From positions 1-64,000 of the forward strand of contig JAISSF010000014.1 in assembly GCA_031273215.1 (NCBI GenBank): a stretch of 64,000 bases of DNA, read 5' to 3'. Below, in pieces: positions 34,941 to 46,081 of this stretch. Each line of letters opens with the position of its first letter. The stretch's first letter is position 1. The notes below the pieces were generated by a model. That model was not told where the DNA came from, ran no database searches, and worked only from the letters and a program-made list of their open reading frames with translations. The position numbers and the translations under genes are program-made. The stretch is from Mycoplasmataceae bacterium. GTDB taxonomy: Bacteria > Bacillota_I > Bacilli_A > Mycoplasmatales > Mycoplasmoidaceae.

Positions 34941-35341
34941 GGGGATGCCAAGGTCTCGACATGACTAATGATTACCCAAACGCAGTAGGGTCAGCCCTTT
35001 ATAGCTCGAGGTATTATTGCATGACAATAAACCAAAAAATGAGGCTGTTCAATTGGATAACTACCAAATTGCACAACTTTCAAGACAATCTCAACTTAAC
35101 TACGCTTTTGTAGCTTAAGTCCTTGTCTATAAGTGTTCTTAGTTTTATTCTTTTACTAAAACACGCTAAATAAAAGAATATATTGTACAAATGCTAATAT
35201 GTGCAATGAAACTAATTAGCTATATAGGTTGGGGTTGCTATGTTACCATTCTAACCTATGAAGTTATAAAATATAGCTAAACTGTAGTGCTTGCTTAAGA
35301 GTTAGTTGTGGAAAGGAGTTCGATTCTCCTCATCTCCACCA
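34941..35341 (+). ncRNA. ssrA: tmRNA (transfer-messenger RNA)
   Basis: About 401 nt. The 5' end GGGGATG pairs with CATCTCC before the encoded ACCA 3' end to form the tRNA-like acceptor stem, and GAGTTCGATTCTCC is the T arm. The tag frame starts at GAC 35023 and ends at TAA 35116-35118. It encodes 31 residues beginning DNKPKNEAVQ and ending SQLNYAFVA. Long tags beginning with Asp and ending in Ala after an aromatic pair are typical of Mollicutes and are degraded by Lon. Confidence 0.97.
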
Positions 35342-35384
35342 AAATTAAAACCATTCTCTAAGAGAGAAATATATAATATATATT

Positions 35385-36860
35385 GTGAATATAATCAACG
35401 AGACTAAAAAAATTGGTCTATGAGGAGGAATCTTATTAGTTATTTCCCAAGTTGTTGGTATTGGTGAATTCTTAAAAAACTTATCTATATTTGGCAACAA
35501 CAATAATAATCCATATGGAGTAATCGGCTCTTGAGTTATTGGTGCTATATTGATTATTTGTGTTGGTTTAACTATTGCTAAACTTACTACACAAAATCAA
35601 AAGGAATACAATAATGAAGGTATTAGTAAATGAATTAATACTATTATTGGACCTAGGACTGCTAGATTTACTGCTCACATCATGAATAGCATCTTCTATC
35701 CGATGATTACTATTGCGTTTTGCTTCTTTGGCGCTGAAACTATTTTCTTATTATGTGCTCCTAAAGTTCATATTTACTGAGTTATATTAACTGCTTTAGG
35801 AATCTTATTATTATTTTTAGTGCTAAACTTTTTCTTTGAAAATATTATGGCTAAATCTGGACATATCATTGGTTACATAAAATTCTTACCAATTGTATTG
35901 TGTATTGTTGGTGCTATCGCTATTACTATTAAAGGTAATCCTGATAATTTATTCTCTAAGGATTCTAGTAGTGCTGGTAAATTTACAACATTAGGCATGT
36001 TAGATAGTTTACCTGCTGTATTATTCTCATTCAACGGTTTTTTAATTGCTGGTGATATGGGACACAAAATGAAAGATCCAGATAAAAATGTAGGGAAGGC
36101 AATTGTTTTCTCTATGCTAGTTATTGCTGGTATTTATTTAACTGTTGCTGTAACATTGGCTATCGTTGGTGCTACCGGTGGTAATGCTTTGAAAGTATTG
36201 GATGGAGTATTAGGTAGTGACACTGGCCAAAAAATTATGACCGCTTTGTTATTAATCGTAATCTTAGGTTCAACATGTTTATTGACAATGGTCTCTTACC
36301 AAACTGTTAAAAAACATGTTAAAAATGAAGATATGCCTTTATATGCACAAATTACTAAAATTAATAATAAGAGAGCTAACTTAGGTGATGTTGTTGCCAC
36401 TGCTATTGTAATTATGATTTGAGCAGTATTATTATTTGTTCCTTCGGCTATTTTAAATACAGATTCAGTTATTGATGTTGCTTCTAATACTGTTTCATTA
36501 ATCGTATTCGTATTATGTGGAATTATTATTACTAAACTTTGTTATAACATTATCAAAGATAAAACTAATAGCCTTGGTTGGAAGAGCAATATAATTGCAT
36601 TCATCTCTGCGATTGCTTTAATTGCTTCAATTGGTTACTTTTCTTTATGAGCTGAAATTGCTGCTCCAATTATAAATCCTACAGACCCAACTCATGCTGG
36701 TTTGTTCATGAGCAATAATGGATTTAATTTATCAGTAGAAGCCGGGATTTATTGAGGGTGTATGTTGGTATTATTATGTTTACCTTTCCTTTGAGATTTA
36801 ATTATTAAATACACTCAAAAAGGCTACAGAAAACCACTAATTTGATCGACAATTAAATAA
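35385..36860 (+). CDS. APC-type amino acid permease 1
   Basis: 491 aa, about 12-14 membrane helices. The start VNIINETKKIGLWGGILLVISQVVGIG has the APC helix-1 glycine motif. Conserved DSLPAVLFSFNGFLIAGDMGHKMKDP resembles APC segment 6-7. GTG 35385 lies 7 nt after TATAAT (35372-35377). A short dyad (TTCTCT/AGAGAA) sits at about 35353-35367 in the promoter spacer. Substrate unknown. Confidence 0.85.
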
Positions 36861-36864
36861 TAAC

Positions 36865-38346
36865 ATGGATTCAATTAATAGTAGTAAGAAAATAAATTTA
36901 ACAGGTGCAATATTAATAATTATTTCACAAGTTGTTGGTATCGGTATTTTCTTCAAAAATGGTTCGGTTTTTAAAAATAATGATAATAACCCTTACGGTG
37001 TATTAGCTTCTTGACTATTGGCAGCAATAATTATTATGTGTATTGCTTTAAGCATTGTTAAAGTAGCCAACATGCATCAAAAAAATTGCAAATATGAAGG
37101 CATTAGTAAATGAATGAATACAGTCATTGGACATAGAATTAGTAGATTCTCTGCTAATATTATGAACTTATGCTTCTACCCTATTCTAGGAGTTGTATTA
37201 GCTTTCTTCTCAGTCGAAGCGATCTTTGCAATATTTAATGGCTATAACCAACCGATTTATTTATTAGTTATCACTACTATTGGCTTGACTATATTATTCG
37301 TTTCATTGAACTTCATTAGCGAGAAAATATCTATGAAAGCTGGAGTAATAGCTGGATATATTAAATTTCTTCCGATGATTATTTGTGTTATTGCTTGTAT
37401 AGTTATTGTTATTAAAGGAAATAATATAAATTTTTTTGATAATAGTCAAACACAAGTTTCTGTTGGTTCATTTAATGTATTAAATGTTCTAGATTCATTA
37501 CCCGCCACTTTATTTGCATTTAATGGTTATTTAGTTGTTGGAGAAATGGGACATAAAATAAAAGATCCGCAAAAGAATACAGGAAGAGCAATTATTATTG
37601 CGGTATTAATCATTGCTGGAATATATATAGCTACTAGTTTAACTTTAATTATTGTTGGTGATGCTAATGGTAATGTTTTAGCTATATTAAATTTAATATT
37701 TGGTGATAATGTTGGACCAAGAATTATGTCTTGCGTATTATTGTTTGTTGCACTAGGAAGCACTATATCATTTTTAATGGTTTCGTTCCATACTATTACT
37801 AAACAAATTGAAAATAAAGATTTAGTTGGATACGATAAATTAAAAAGATTAAATAACAAAAGACATAATTTGGGAAATTTAGTCGGCACAAGTTTGGTTT
37901 TATCTGTGTGAGCTATAATTGTGTTTGTTCCGACACTCATTTTGAAAACAGACCAACCGATTGATATTGTTTCTAATAACATAAGTTTAGCTTTATTAAT
38001 TCTATGTGGAATTGTTTGTTCTCATCAATTCATTATTATGGTTAAGAAACCTAATAGTTATAAAACATTTGATATCATCATTGCATTCTTTGCGGCATTC
38101 TTCTTGATTGGTGCAATTGGCTACTACTCATTATGAGCTGAAATAGTTACTCCAATCTTGCATCCAGGCACTGAATCTAATACTGGCGTTTTCTTTACTA
38201 ATCCTAATTTTATAATGAAATTAAATTATGAAGCTATTATCTATTGGACATTTATGATTGGTATTGCTGCTTTCCCGTTTGCTTGTGATGGATTAATTAA
38301 ATTAACTAATAAAAAATATAGTGAAAAATATATTTGATCTAAATAG
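36865..38346 (+). CDS. APC-type amino acid permease 2
   Basis: 493 aa, clear paralogue of the upstream permease (shared ISQVVGIG, EGISKWMNT, DSLPATLFAFNGYLVVGEMGHK). It starts 4 nt after the first gene, so it is a tandem duplication in one operon. A notable difference is GIFFKN in place of GEFLKN in helix 1, close to the substrate site of APC carriers, so specificities may differ. Confidence 0.85.
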
Positions 38347-38347
38347 T

Positions 38348-38995
38348 TTATCACTTAATAGAACGTAGTTTATGGTTTTTTATATATTGGTTAACTTTGC
38401 TAAATGGTTTTGTATTAAAAAATTGTTTGTGTGAATGGGCGAAAGAAGGATGACCGGATTCAATGTACATATCACCCGCGATTAACTCTTTCTTACCTTT
38501 TGCATCATTACCTCATAATACAAATATTGCTTTAGATTTTTTATTAATATTAGCAATAACATAGTTGATAAATTTTTTCCATAAAGAAATGTACGAAATT
38601 TGTTTTCCGTTTTCTTTTTTGCTAATTGTCAAAGCTGTATTTAATAATAACACACCTTGCTCTGCTCAATCCTCTAAATTGCCACTCTTTCTGTCGATTC
38701 CTAAATCATCCTTTAATTCTTTAAAAATATTCCTTAATGAATGAGGAAGTTTTTCGTTTCTCTCAACGCTAAAAGATAAACCGCATGCATCACCTTCATT
38801 AGGATAAGGATCTTGGCCAAGAATAACTACAATAGTTGATTCAATATCGAAATATTTAAATGCTCTAAATATTTTGTCTCCAGGAATATATTTGTCATTG
38901 TTGATATGGTACTGTAATTCTTGGTCATTAAAATCCTCAATTAATTTAATTCAAGTTTTGTCTACTCCAACTAATAAATCTTCTCTAATATCCAT
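38348..38995 (-). CDS. ung: uracil-DNA glycosylase
   Basis: 215 aa. Water-activating loop GQDPYP (60-65), LLLNTALTI, and the minor-groove loop GHPSFAHS. The final residue before TAA is a TGA Trp. It removes uracil from DNA. The ATG overlaps the aspS stop by one base. Confidence 0.97.
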
Positions 38996-40287
38996 TATGG
39001 ATTAAGTCTTTCCGGCCCTCTATAAGCAAATTCAACTTCCTTAATTGTGATACCTAATAATAACATAGTTAATCTATCTAAACCAACACCAAATCCACCA
39101 TGAGGAGCACAACCATATTTAAAGAACTCTAAATAGAATTGTACATCTTTTTCTAAACCTTTTTCAATAGCTTGTTTTTTTAATACTTCGTATCTGTGTT
39201 CTCTTCTCGCTCCACTAGTAATTTCTACACCTCTTCAAATTAAATCGTATCCATCTGGTTGACCTTTAGCATTCCTAGCATGATAGAATGGTCTATGTTC
39301 TTTACTATAACCAGTAATGAACATAAATTCTGAGTTGTATTTCTCCATAGCTAATTTTTCAACATATCTTTCTCCTTCACTATTGATATCACCTTTTTCA
39401 GATTCACTAACTGTATAACCATATTTAGTTTCCAATTCTTTATAAACATCTTGTAAATCCATAATCGGGAAAGCTTTAGTAGGAACGATTACTTCTTTTT
39501 TAAACACATCTTTTATTTGTTGTCCATACTTCTTGCTTACACACGAAAGCATGTATGTTAGAAGTTTTTCTTCTAATTTCATCACATCCTTACAACTTTT
39601 AACACCATTAAATTCTAAATCAAATCCAGTGAATTCAGTAGCGTGTTTTGCAGTCTTTGAATTTTCAGCTCTAAATACCGGTTGTACTACTACAACTTTC
39701 TCTAAACCACCCGCAATAGCCATCTGTTTATAGAATTGAGGAGATTGAGCTAAATATGCTTTCCTACCAAAATAGTTTTCAATAGCAAATACTTCACTAC
39801 CACTTTCACTAGCAGCACTAATTAATTCAGGAGTGTGAATTTCAATAAAACCTTTTTTGAATAATCACTCTTTCATTTTCATAACCATATAAGATTGGAT
39901 TTGATAAATCAATTGGTTCTTAGTACTTCTTAAATCTAATCACCTATAATCTAATCTTTGATCTAGTAAACTATTTTCATCTATAGGAAGAGGCAAGTGG
40001 GCAATTGTTTCAATTCTAATTCATTCAGGAACTAATTCTACACCATTTAATTTAACATTTGGGTTACTTATTAATTTACCTTTAACCGTAATTACACTTT
40101 GAGAAGTTAATTTTTCTAATAACTCATTGAATCTCGGATTCTTTTCTTTAAGAATAGTTATTTGCAACAAGCCGGTCACATCCTTAATAACTAAAAAACA
40201 AATATTAGGTTTATTTCTAATATTTTCGACAAATCCTTGAATTGTTTTTGTTGAGTTAATTTTTAATTTGCTAATATTAGTTAACAT
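38995..40287 (-). CDS. aspS: aspartate--tRNA ligase, archaeal/eukaryotic type
   Basis: 430 aa, far shorter than bacterial AspRS (about 580) because the GAD insertion is absent. Motifs follow archaeal AspRS: DYRWLDLR, HTPELISAASESGSEVF, YLAQSPQFYKQ, VFRAENSKTAKHATEF, RGVEITSGARREHR, and motif 3 PHGGFGVGLDRL. AsnRS would show HSGFGLGFERL and GGSQRE. Bacterial relatives of this form (AspS2) are often non-discriminating and feed Asp-tRNA(Asn) amidation; that property is inference here. Confidence 0.9.
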
Positions 40288-40290
40288 ATA

Positions 40291-42150
40291 TTACGCAGGG
40301 TAGATATCAGTGCCACCATCAGCGGTTAATGAAGGGAATGGAGAAACAATTTCGGTATCATCAGCATTAAAGTGGTTAACTGCTCAGAAGTTATAGTCTA
40401 ATAAGAAAGGGAAAGCGTTCCATGTTCCGTTAAATTCGGGGGTTGTATCTTCGGTGTTGATGATAACTTCGATATTATTTCCTGGTTTCATAACTTTATC
40501 TTCATCCAAACTTCCTAACACTAACATCGGTAAGTTTTTGTCACGGTCGATGTCACGGTCGATGTCAACCTTTGCATCGGCATCAAAGTTTGAGAAGTAT
40601 TTGTTCGATAAACCGATAGTGTTTTCGGGACCAGCAGCGTCTGTACCAGAAGAATAGATTGTAGCAATTGAAACAGGACTTTTTGTGTTGATTTTAAAAC
40701 TTTCAAAATCAGTACCATCGGCTTTTGTGATGTGTATTTGTAAATTTTTAATACTTATGTCATATAACAATGAACCTTTTAGCAAATTAGCATATTGGAA
40801 CCCTTTTATACTTTCTTCATTTTGTGCAACCGACCCACTTTTTTTAGCAGAAATTGAATCGTATGTCATAGTCATGCCTGTAATACCACTATTGTTCACT
40901 TGACCGTAAAGTAAATTAGCTAAATATCAAAAGGTAAAGAATATGTTCCTAGCAACAAAACCAGGAGTAATGTTGTGATTGTATCAATCTAAAATAGATT
41001 GATCGTTTCAATCTTCAGGTGCTAAAGTAACATCACTATCATCTGGTTCAAAGTATGCTTGCGGACAAATTCACGCTCCATCATTGTGTACCTCAGAGTA
41101 ATCAACTGGTTGTCAATTTAGACTTAAGGAATTTCTAGGAATAAAGTTTGCATCAAGACCGTGAGCACCATAATGGTTGATATCATCGAATTTTTGATAT
41201 TGATCAGCTAAACCAATAGTTATGTTTCCATGCGAAGCTGAATTAAAGCCGATACTTCAATTTGTAATCTCGGTAGGCAGTTTATACTCAACGGTTTGAA
41301 CATTGTTTCGAGCGGTAAATTCTAAACTATTATCAATAAGAGTTCCGGGTGTAGAGAAATAAGAAAGACTTTGATAAGAAGGAATGTAAGTAGTGTCTAC
41401 AGTGAATTGGTTTGTAACATAGCCTTCAGTATATACATTGGAGCCACCAGTAGTAGTATCAGCAATAAACGAAATGTCTACACGTTTGCTATTGGTAAAA
41501 GCAATTCTATCGTGAACTGGATAAGTTTGGCCAGAATATACAGAGGCATCAGTTGGATATGTGAAAAAATATGTAGAGTTTCTAGTTGATGGGAAGTGAG
41601 AAGAATGGGTACCAGCTGCGTAAGGAGCATCGCTTACATTTCAAAAAACTGGGATATCAAGAATAAACTTAGGTTGAATTTGTGAAGTAGCGGAATATCT
41701 AATAGGATCAACTTGATCACTGCTAAATTCGCTATCATTTTTTAATTCAAGAATGATATGGTAACGAAGTTTGCTTGTTATTCAATTTCCGATATTAGTG
41801 TACGTTCCAGTATCAGGAAGTAAAGTAAAATAATCAATATCATCAGATTTTAAGTTACCACACCCAGGAATAGCTTTAATTTGATATAAAATTTGAGTAA
41901 GAAAAGCTTTATCTTGTGCTTGAATTTTATCATATGTATAGCTCGAACTTATCGTTTTAATATTACTTGTGTTATCGCAGTAAGTCTTAATATCAGCATT
42001 GCTAATAATGGTTTTAGTTTCAACAGAAACCTTACCATGAGTTAAACTGTTAACACTAGAACAACTCGTTGTAAATAAAGCAATTGGTAGTATTGCACCA
42101 GAAGCTAAAATTGGTAATGAAAGTGATAGTCATAATTTATTATGTCTCAT
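40291..42150 (-). CDS. large surface lipoprotein
   Basis: 619 aa. Signal MRHNKLWLSLSLPILASGA followed by lipobox FTTSC (Cys about 30). The mature part is Ser/Thr/Asn/Tyr-rich with many TGA Trp. A 12-bp tandem duplication encodes VDIDRDIDRDKN near the C-terminus. No family recognised. Divergent from rlmB with overlapping TATAAT-type boxes in a 14-bp gap. Confidence 0.85.
40540..40566 (-). repeat. 12-bp tandem duplication in lipoprotein gene
   Basis: Two exact copies of GTCACGGTCGAT (plus-strand reading) followed by a partial third. In frame it duplicates Asp-Ile-Asp-Arg. Units of 12 bp can expand or contract without shifting the frame. Confidence 0.7.
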
Positions 42151-42164
42151 ATACTATATATTAT

Positions 42165-42854
42165 ATGGTGCTATATGGTAAAAAAGCTTTGCTTGACAAT
42201 ATTAAAAATGTTTATAAAGTAGATGTTAGCAACGCAAGGAAAGATATTATTAATTTGTTAAAAAAAACTAAAATTGATTTTTCTATACAACCGGAAGCTT
42301 TTTTTAATCAATTTCCAACTAATTTAAACCACCAGGGAATTATCAGTTATACAAAGCACAAAGAAAAGTATAATACTTTAGAAGAATTATTAGAAAATAG
42401 CAAAGATAAAAGTACAATTGTAGTATTAGATTCAATTATGGATACAGGTAACTATGGAGCAATCTTAAGAACATGTAATGCTTTTGGGGTTGATGCAGTT
42501 ATTGTTAAAAAGAATGAACAAGCACAAATTAATGAATACGTTGTTAAAGCTTCGCAAGGGGCAATAGAGAACCTAAATATCTTTAAGGTTACCAATTTAT
42601 CACAAACATTAGAATTACTTAAAAAACACGGTTATTGAACTTATGCTACAGGTTTAAATGATAAAGCTAAAGACTATAGTAAGATTAAATATGATGAAAA
42701 AACAGTAGTTATCTTCGGCAATGAAGACAAAGGTGTAAGTAAAAATGTATTAGATAATGCTGACTTCGTTGTTAAAATCCCTATGACTGGTACTGTACAA
42801 TCTTTAAATGTTAGTGTTAGTGTAGGAATTGTATTGGCTAAAGTTAGAGAGTAA
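42165..42854 (+). CDS. rlmB: 23S rRNA 2'-O-methyltransferase, RlmB-like
   Basis: 229 aa. Short N-terminal substrate domain (MVLYGKKALLDNI), SPOUT motif 1 MDTGNYGAILRTCNAFG, motif 2 VVIFGNEDKGVS, and motif 3 IPMTGTVQSLNVSVSVGI. The order and N-domain fit RlmB (Gm2251) better than TrmH. An upstream in-frame extension is rejected because it lies inside the divergent lipoprotein gene. Confidence 0.9.
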
Positions 42855-42920
42855 AAGTTTCTACCAAAAAAGTTGAGAAAAACAGAAATATACAAAGTTT
42901 CTACCAAAAAAGTTGAGAAA
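42854..42920 (+). repeat. two 27-bp direct repeats with hairpin potential
   Basis: Exact copies at 42854-42880 and 42894-42920 of a unit starting AAAGTTTCTACC and ending GTTGAGAAA. Each can pair AGTTTCT with AGAAACT, perfectly in the second copy. They fill the gap between convergent rlmB and the LRR lipoprotein, so they may act as a bidirectional transcript end, though no classic U-tract follows. Confidence 0.7.
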
Positions 42921-42921
42921 C

Positions 42922-43668
42922 TTATTTATGTTGAACAGAAAAATTATCACTGCCAACTTCCAAAGCTCTACTGCTAAGATAAGTTTTGGCTTCTTCAGTA
43001 TCTCATTCATTTCCAACATATGCGACTTTGGGGCTAGTTGCATTATTACCGACAGAGGGGAAGATAAGTTCTTCCCAAGAAGTAGGTTGTTCATTCCATT
43101 CGGATAAATCTATGTTAAAAATATTAGTACATAGATTAAATGCTTCAATTCCAATAGTTGTTACACTATTAGGAATAGTTAAACCAGTAAATCCAGTACA
43201 ATTGCTAAATCCATAAGCGTCAATACTCGTGACGCTGTTAGGGATAATTAAATCGCCAGTAAGATTGCTGCAATCTTTAAATGCACCACCACCAATACTT
43301 ATTACACTTTGAGATAATGTTAATGTCCCTGTAAGTCCTGTTTTATTTTTTTCAAACGCACCTTGTCCTATTACTATTTTATCATATACAACACCATTTT
43401 TTACAATTTTGTCAGGAAAAACTAGATTATGTGCCGTATAATTCGTTTCTTCTTTATCAATAGTTGCAGTATGAGTGCTAGCATCTAATTCGATATGCAT
43501 ACTACCACTCTCATAACCAGCTCAATCTGTACCAGTATCATTACCAACATTACCGGTAGGAGCTGGTGTTTTAGAACAACTAGTTAATAAAACAGTAGTA
43601 GCAACTCCAGTTCCAATAAGAGAAATGAAAGAAAGAGGCAATAATACTTTAAATAGTTTTTTATTCAT
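42922..43668 (-). CDS. short BspA-type LRR lipoprotein
   Basis: 248 aa. Signal MNKKLFKVLLPLSFISLIGTG and lipobox LLTSC at about 29-33. About five BspA-type repeats follow (IGGGAFKDCSNL, IDAYGFSNCTGF, IGIEAFNLCTNI). Related in layout to the proteins at 16041 and 29691 but shorter. The stop lies 1 nt from the direct repeats. Confidence 0.9.
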
Positions 43669-43671
43669 AAA

Positions 43672-45690
43672 TTAAACGTCTAAGTTCTTAACGAATTTAG
43701 CATTTTTAGAGATGAAATCTTTTCTTGGTAAAACATCATCACCCATTAAGAATGCGAATTGTTGGTCAGCGTAAGTAGCTTCTTCAATAGAAACACGTTT
43801 TAATAAACGTTTAGTAGGATCCATAGTAGTTTCTCATAATTGAACTGGATCCATTTCTCCTAAACCCTTATATCTTTGGATTGTATATTTTTGGTCACCA
43901 ATTTCTTTCTTGATGTCTTCTAATTGTTCATCACTATATGCATAGTAAGTAGATTTTTGAGCAAATACTTTATATAGAGGTGGAACAGCTGAATATACAT
44001 GTCCTTCATCAATTAATGGTTTCATATATCTGTAGAAGAATGTCAATAATAAGATACGAATGTGAGCACCATCTACGTCGGCATCGGTCATGATGATGAT
44101 TTTATCATATCTAGGTTTTAATATTTTAGTAACTTCTTCACTACCTTCAACTTTTTCTTCGCTATATTTGAATTCTGGGTAAACACCAATACCAAAAGCA
44201 GTAATCATTGCATTAATTTCTTCGTTTTCAAAAATTCTTTCAGTCTTAGCTTTTTCAACGTTTAGAATTTTTCCACGAAGTGGTAAGATAGCTTGGAAGT
44301 ACGAATCACGCCCCATCTTGGCAGAACCACCGGCAGAATCACCCTCTACTAAATAGATTTCACAAATAGAGGGATCTTTGCAAGAACAATCTGCTAATTT
44401 ACCAGGTAAGCTCCCAGAATCGAATGGAGATTTTCTACGAGTAGCCTCTCTAGCCTCTTGCGATTTAATTCTGGCTTGCTTAGCAAAGTTAATTTTCTTA
44501 ATAATTACTTCACACTCAGCTGGGTTTTCTAATAAGTATTTTTCAAAAATAGCAGCAGTTACATCGTTAGTGAATGGTCTTACTTCAGTATTTCCTAATT
44601 CTCCTTTAGTTTGTCCCTTATATTGTGGGTTAGGGTGCTTAATAGAAATAATTGCAGTTAAACCTTCAGCGATATCTTCCTTAGTAATCTTGTCATCAAC
44701 TTCTTTCATTAACTTTTTTTCTAGAGCAAATTTGTTAATTAATCTAACTAAAGCTAATTTAAATCCTTCTTCGTGAGTACCACCTTCTTTAGTGGCAACG
44801 TTATTACAGAATGAATAAATTGAAGAAGCATATGTCTTGTTATATTGGAAAGCAATTTCAGCAGATACTAAGTATTTCTTATCAGATTGATCAGGTGCTT
44901 TTAATTCAGCGGTTCTTTCACCATAAATAATGCCAGGAACTAAAACTTCTTTATCTTTATTTAAATCTTCGACGTATTGTTTCAATCCGCCTTCATAGCA
45001 TCATTCCTCTTTAGTTTCTTGTCTTTCATCAATTAAAACGATTCTAATACCTTTGTTTAGATAAGCAGATTGTTTTAAACGAGCAAGAATAGTTGTGTAG
45101 TCTCATTCATGTTTTTCCATGATTGTGAAGTCTGGTAAGAACTCAACAATAGTTCCGTGTTCTTTGTCACCAGCTGGAATATCACCAATAACTCTTAAAG
45201 GAGTAACGGGGTGACCATTTTTTGTATCGTGGTATGAGTCAGTATTGTCAAATTCGATGTAGTGAACTTTACCATCACGGTTAACTCAAACTTTAGTTCA
45301 TTTACTTAAAGCGTTAACAACTGAAGCACCAACACCGTGTAAACCACCAGATACTTTATAGGCACCATCACCAAATTTACCACCGGCGTGTAACTCACAC
45401 ATTGCTAATTCAACACCGCTTCTACCATCTTCTTGAACTCCTACGGGAATTCCACGACCATCATCATCAACTCTAATTGAACCTTCCTTAGTGATTGTTA
45501 CAATAACTCTTGTAGCGAATCCAGCCATTGCTTCATCGATTGAGTTATCAACGATTTCTCAAATCATGTGGTGTAAACCTTTAACGCTAGTATCACCAAT
45601 ATACATACCAGGTCTAACCCTTACAGGAACTAAACCATGTAATTGAGTTATCTTATCATAAGATTGTGTTACTTTATTACTTTCACTCAT
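43672..45690 (-). CDS. gyrB: DNA gyrase subunit B
   Basis: 672 aa. GHKL ATPase motifs [38 protein letters not shown] motifs [14 protein letters not shown] and [14 protein letters not shown]-terminal [21 protein letters not shown]. The [16 protein letters not shown] region favours GyrB over ParE. ATG 45690 lies 7 nt after a TATAAT box. gyrA is not adjacent. Confidence 0.97.
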
Positions 45691-45750
45691 TATATATATT
45701 ATATATAAAAACTATCAAAAAATGTTAAAAATTAGCAATATTTTCTCTAT

Positions 45751-45782
45751 AAAATAAAAAGCAACTTGGTTGCCCAAATTGC
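45751..45782 (-). terminator. rho-independent terminator of the ncRNA
   Basis: On the minus strand a 9-bp stem (GCAATTTGG with CCAAGTTGC, one G-U) closes a GCAA tetraloop and is followed by TTTTTATTTT. It lies 60 bp before gyrB, which has its own -10 box. Confidence 0.9.
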
Positions 45783-45977
45783 TTCTATTCATGTGGTTAT
45801 CCTCCTTGGCCTATCTAGAATATTCCAAGACCCTTCACCCTCACTATTCTGTTTACGTCAGACAACGAGCTTTTATCCATTTCTGAATCTGGCAGCTAAC
45901 CGAGTACTTACGTGCTTTCGTCAGGAATGTCGTCAATCCCATAGCTTTTGCCAACCCCTGTGGGGGTGGTAGTCAGC
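45751..45977 (-). ncRNA. unidentified structured non-coding RNA
   Basis: Predicted transcript of about 227 nt. A TATAAT box (45984-45989, minus strand) ends exactly 6 nt before the proposed 5' G at 45977, as for tmRNA. The far end is a strong terminator hairpin. The segment is visibly richer in G+C than its surroundings, a known sign of structured RNA in AT-rich genomes. No long frame exists on this strand. Local helices: CCCC-ACA-GGGG near the 5' end, GGGAU/AUUCC, a hairpin topped by the AGAAAU loop, UCUG/CAGA. RNase P, SRP RNA, tmRNA and T-box consensus motifs were not found. Confidence 0.7.
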
Positions 45978-46005
45978 ATTTATATTATATTAAATTTTTA
46001 TTACT

Positions 46006-46034
46006 GTGTGTATATTACTGAGTAATATACACAC
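46006..46034. promoter_or_regulatory. 29-bp perfect palindrome (operator-like)
   Basis: Arms GTGTGTATATTACT and AGTAATATACACAC flank a single central base. On the minus strand it overlaps the expected -35 position of the ncRNA promoter (46007-46012), and it lies 36 bp upstream of the -10 box of the plus-strand small RNA. No U-tract follows on either side, so an operator fits better than a terminator. The binding protein is unknown. Confidence 0.65.
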
Positions 46035-46081
46035 TGTGAAAATATTAGTAGATTTAGGCGAAATGTATTTATAATCAAATT

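Noticed and set aside
38995-40287. Asparagine--tRNA ligase
   Set aside because: Motif 3 is HGGFGVGLDRL and the RGVEITSG..REHR stretch is present, both AspRS-type; AsnRS signatures are missing.
45766-45972. 68-codon plus-strand frame over the ncRNA
   Set aside because: It is antisense to a G+C-rich structured segment with its own promoter and terminator; the peptide is Cys/Ser/Arg-rich and unlike local proteins.
45751-45977. RNase P RNA, SRP RNA, 6S RNA or T-box as identity of the ncRNA
   Set aside because: The GGAAAGTCC core of RNase P, the GGAAGG/AGCAGC loop of SRP, the long single hairpin of 6S, and the T-box GGTGG/ACCGCG sequence are all absent by eye; left unassigned.
46006-46034. Palindrome as a terminator
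   Set aside because: No T-run follows on either strand and it lies upstream of both promoters.
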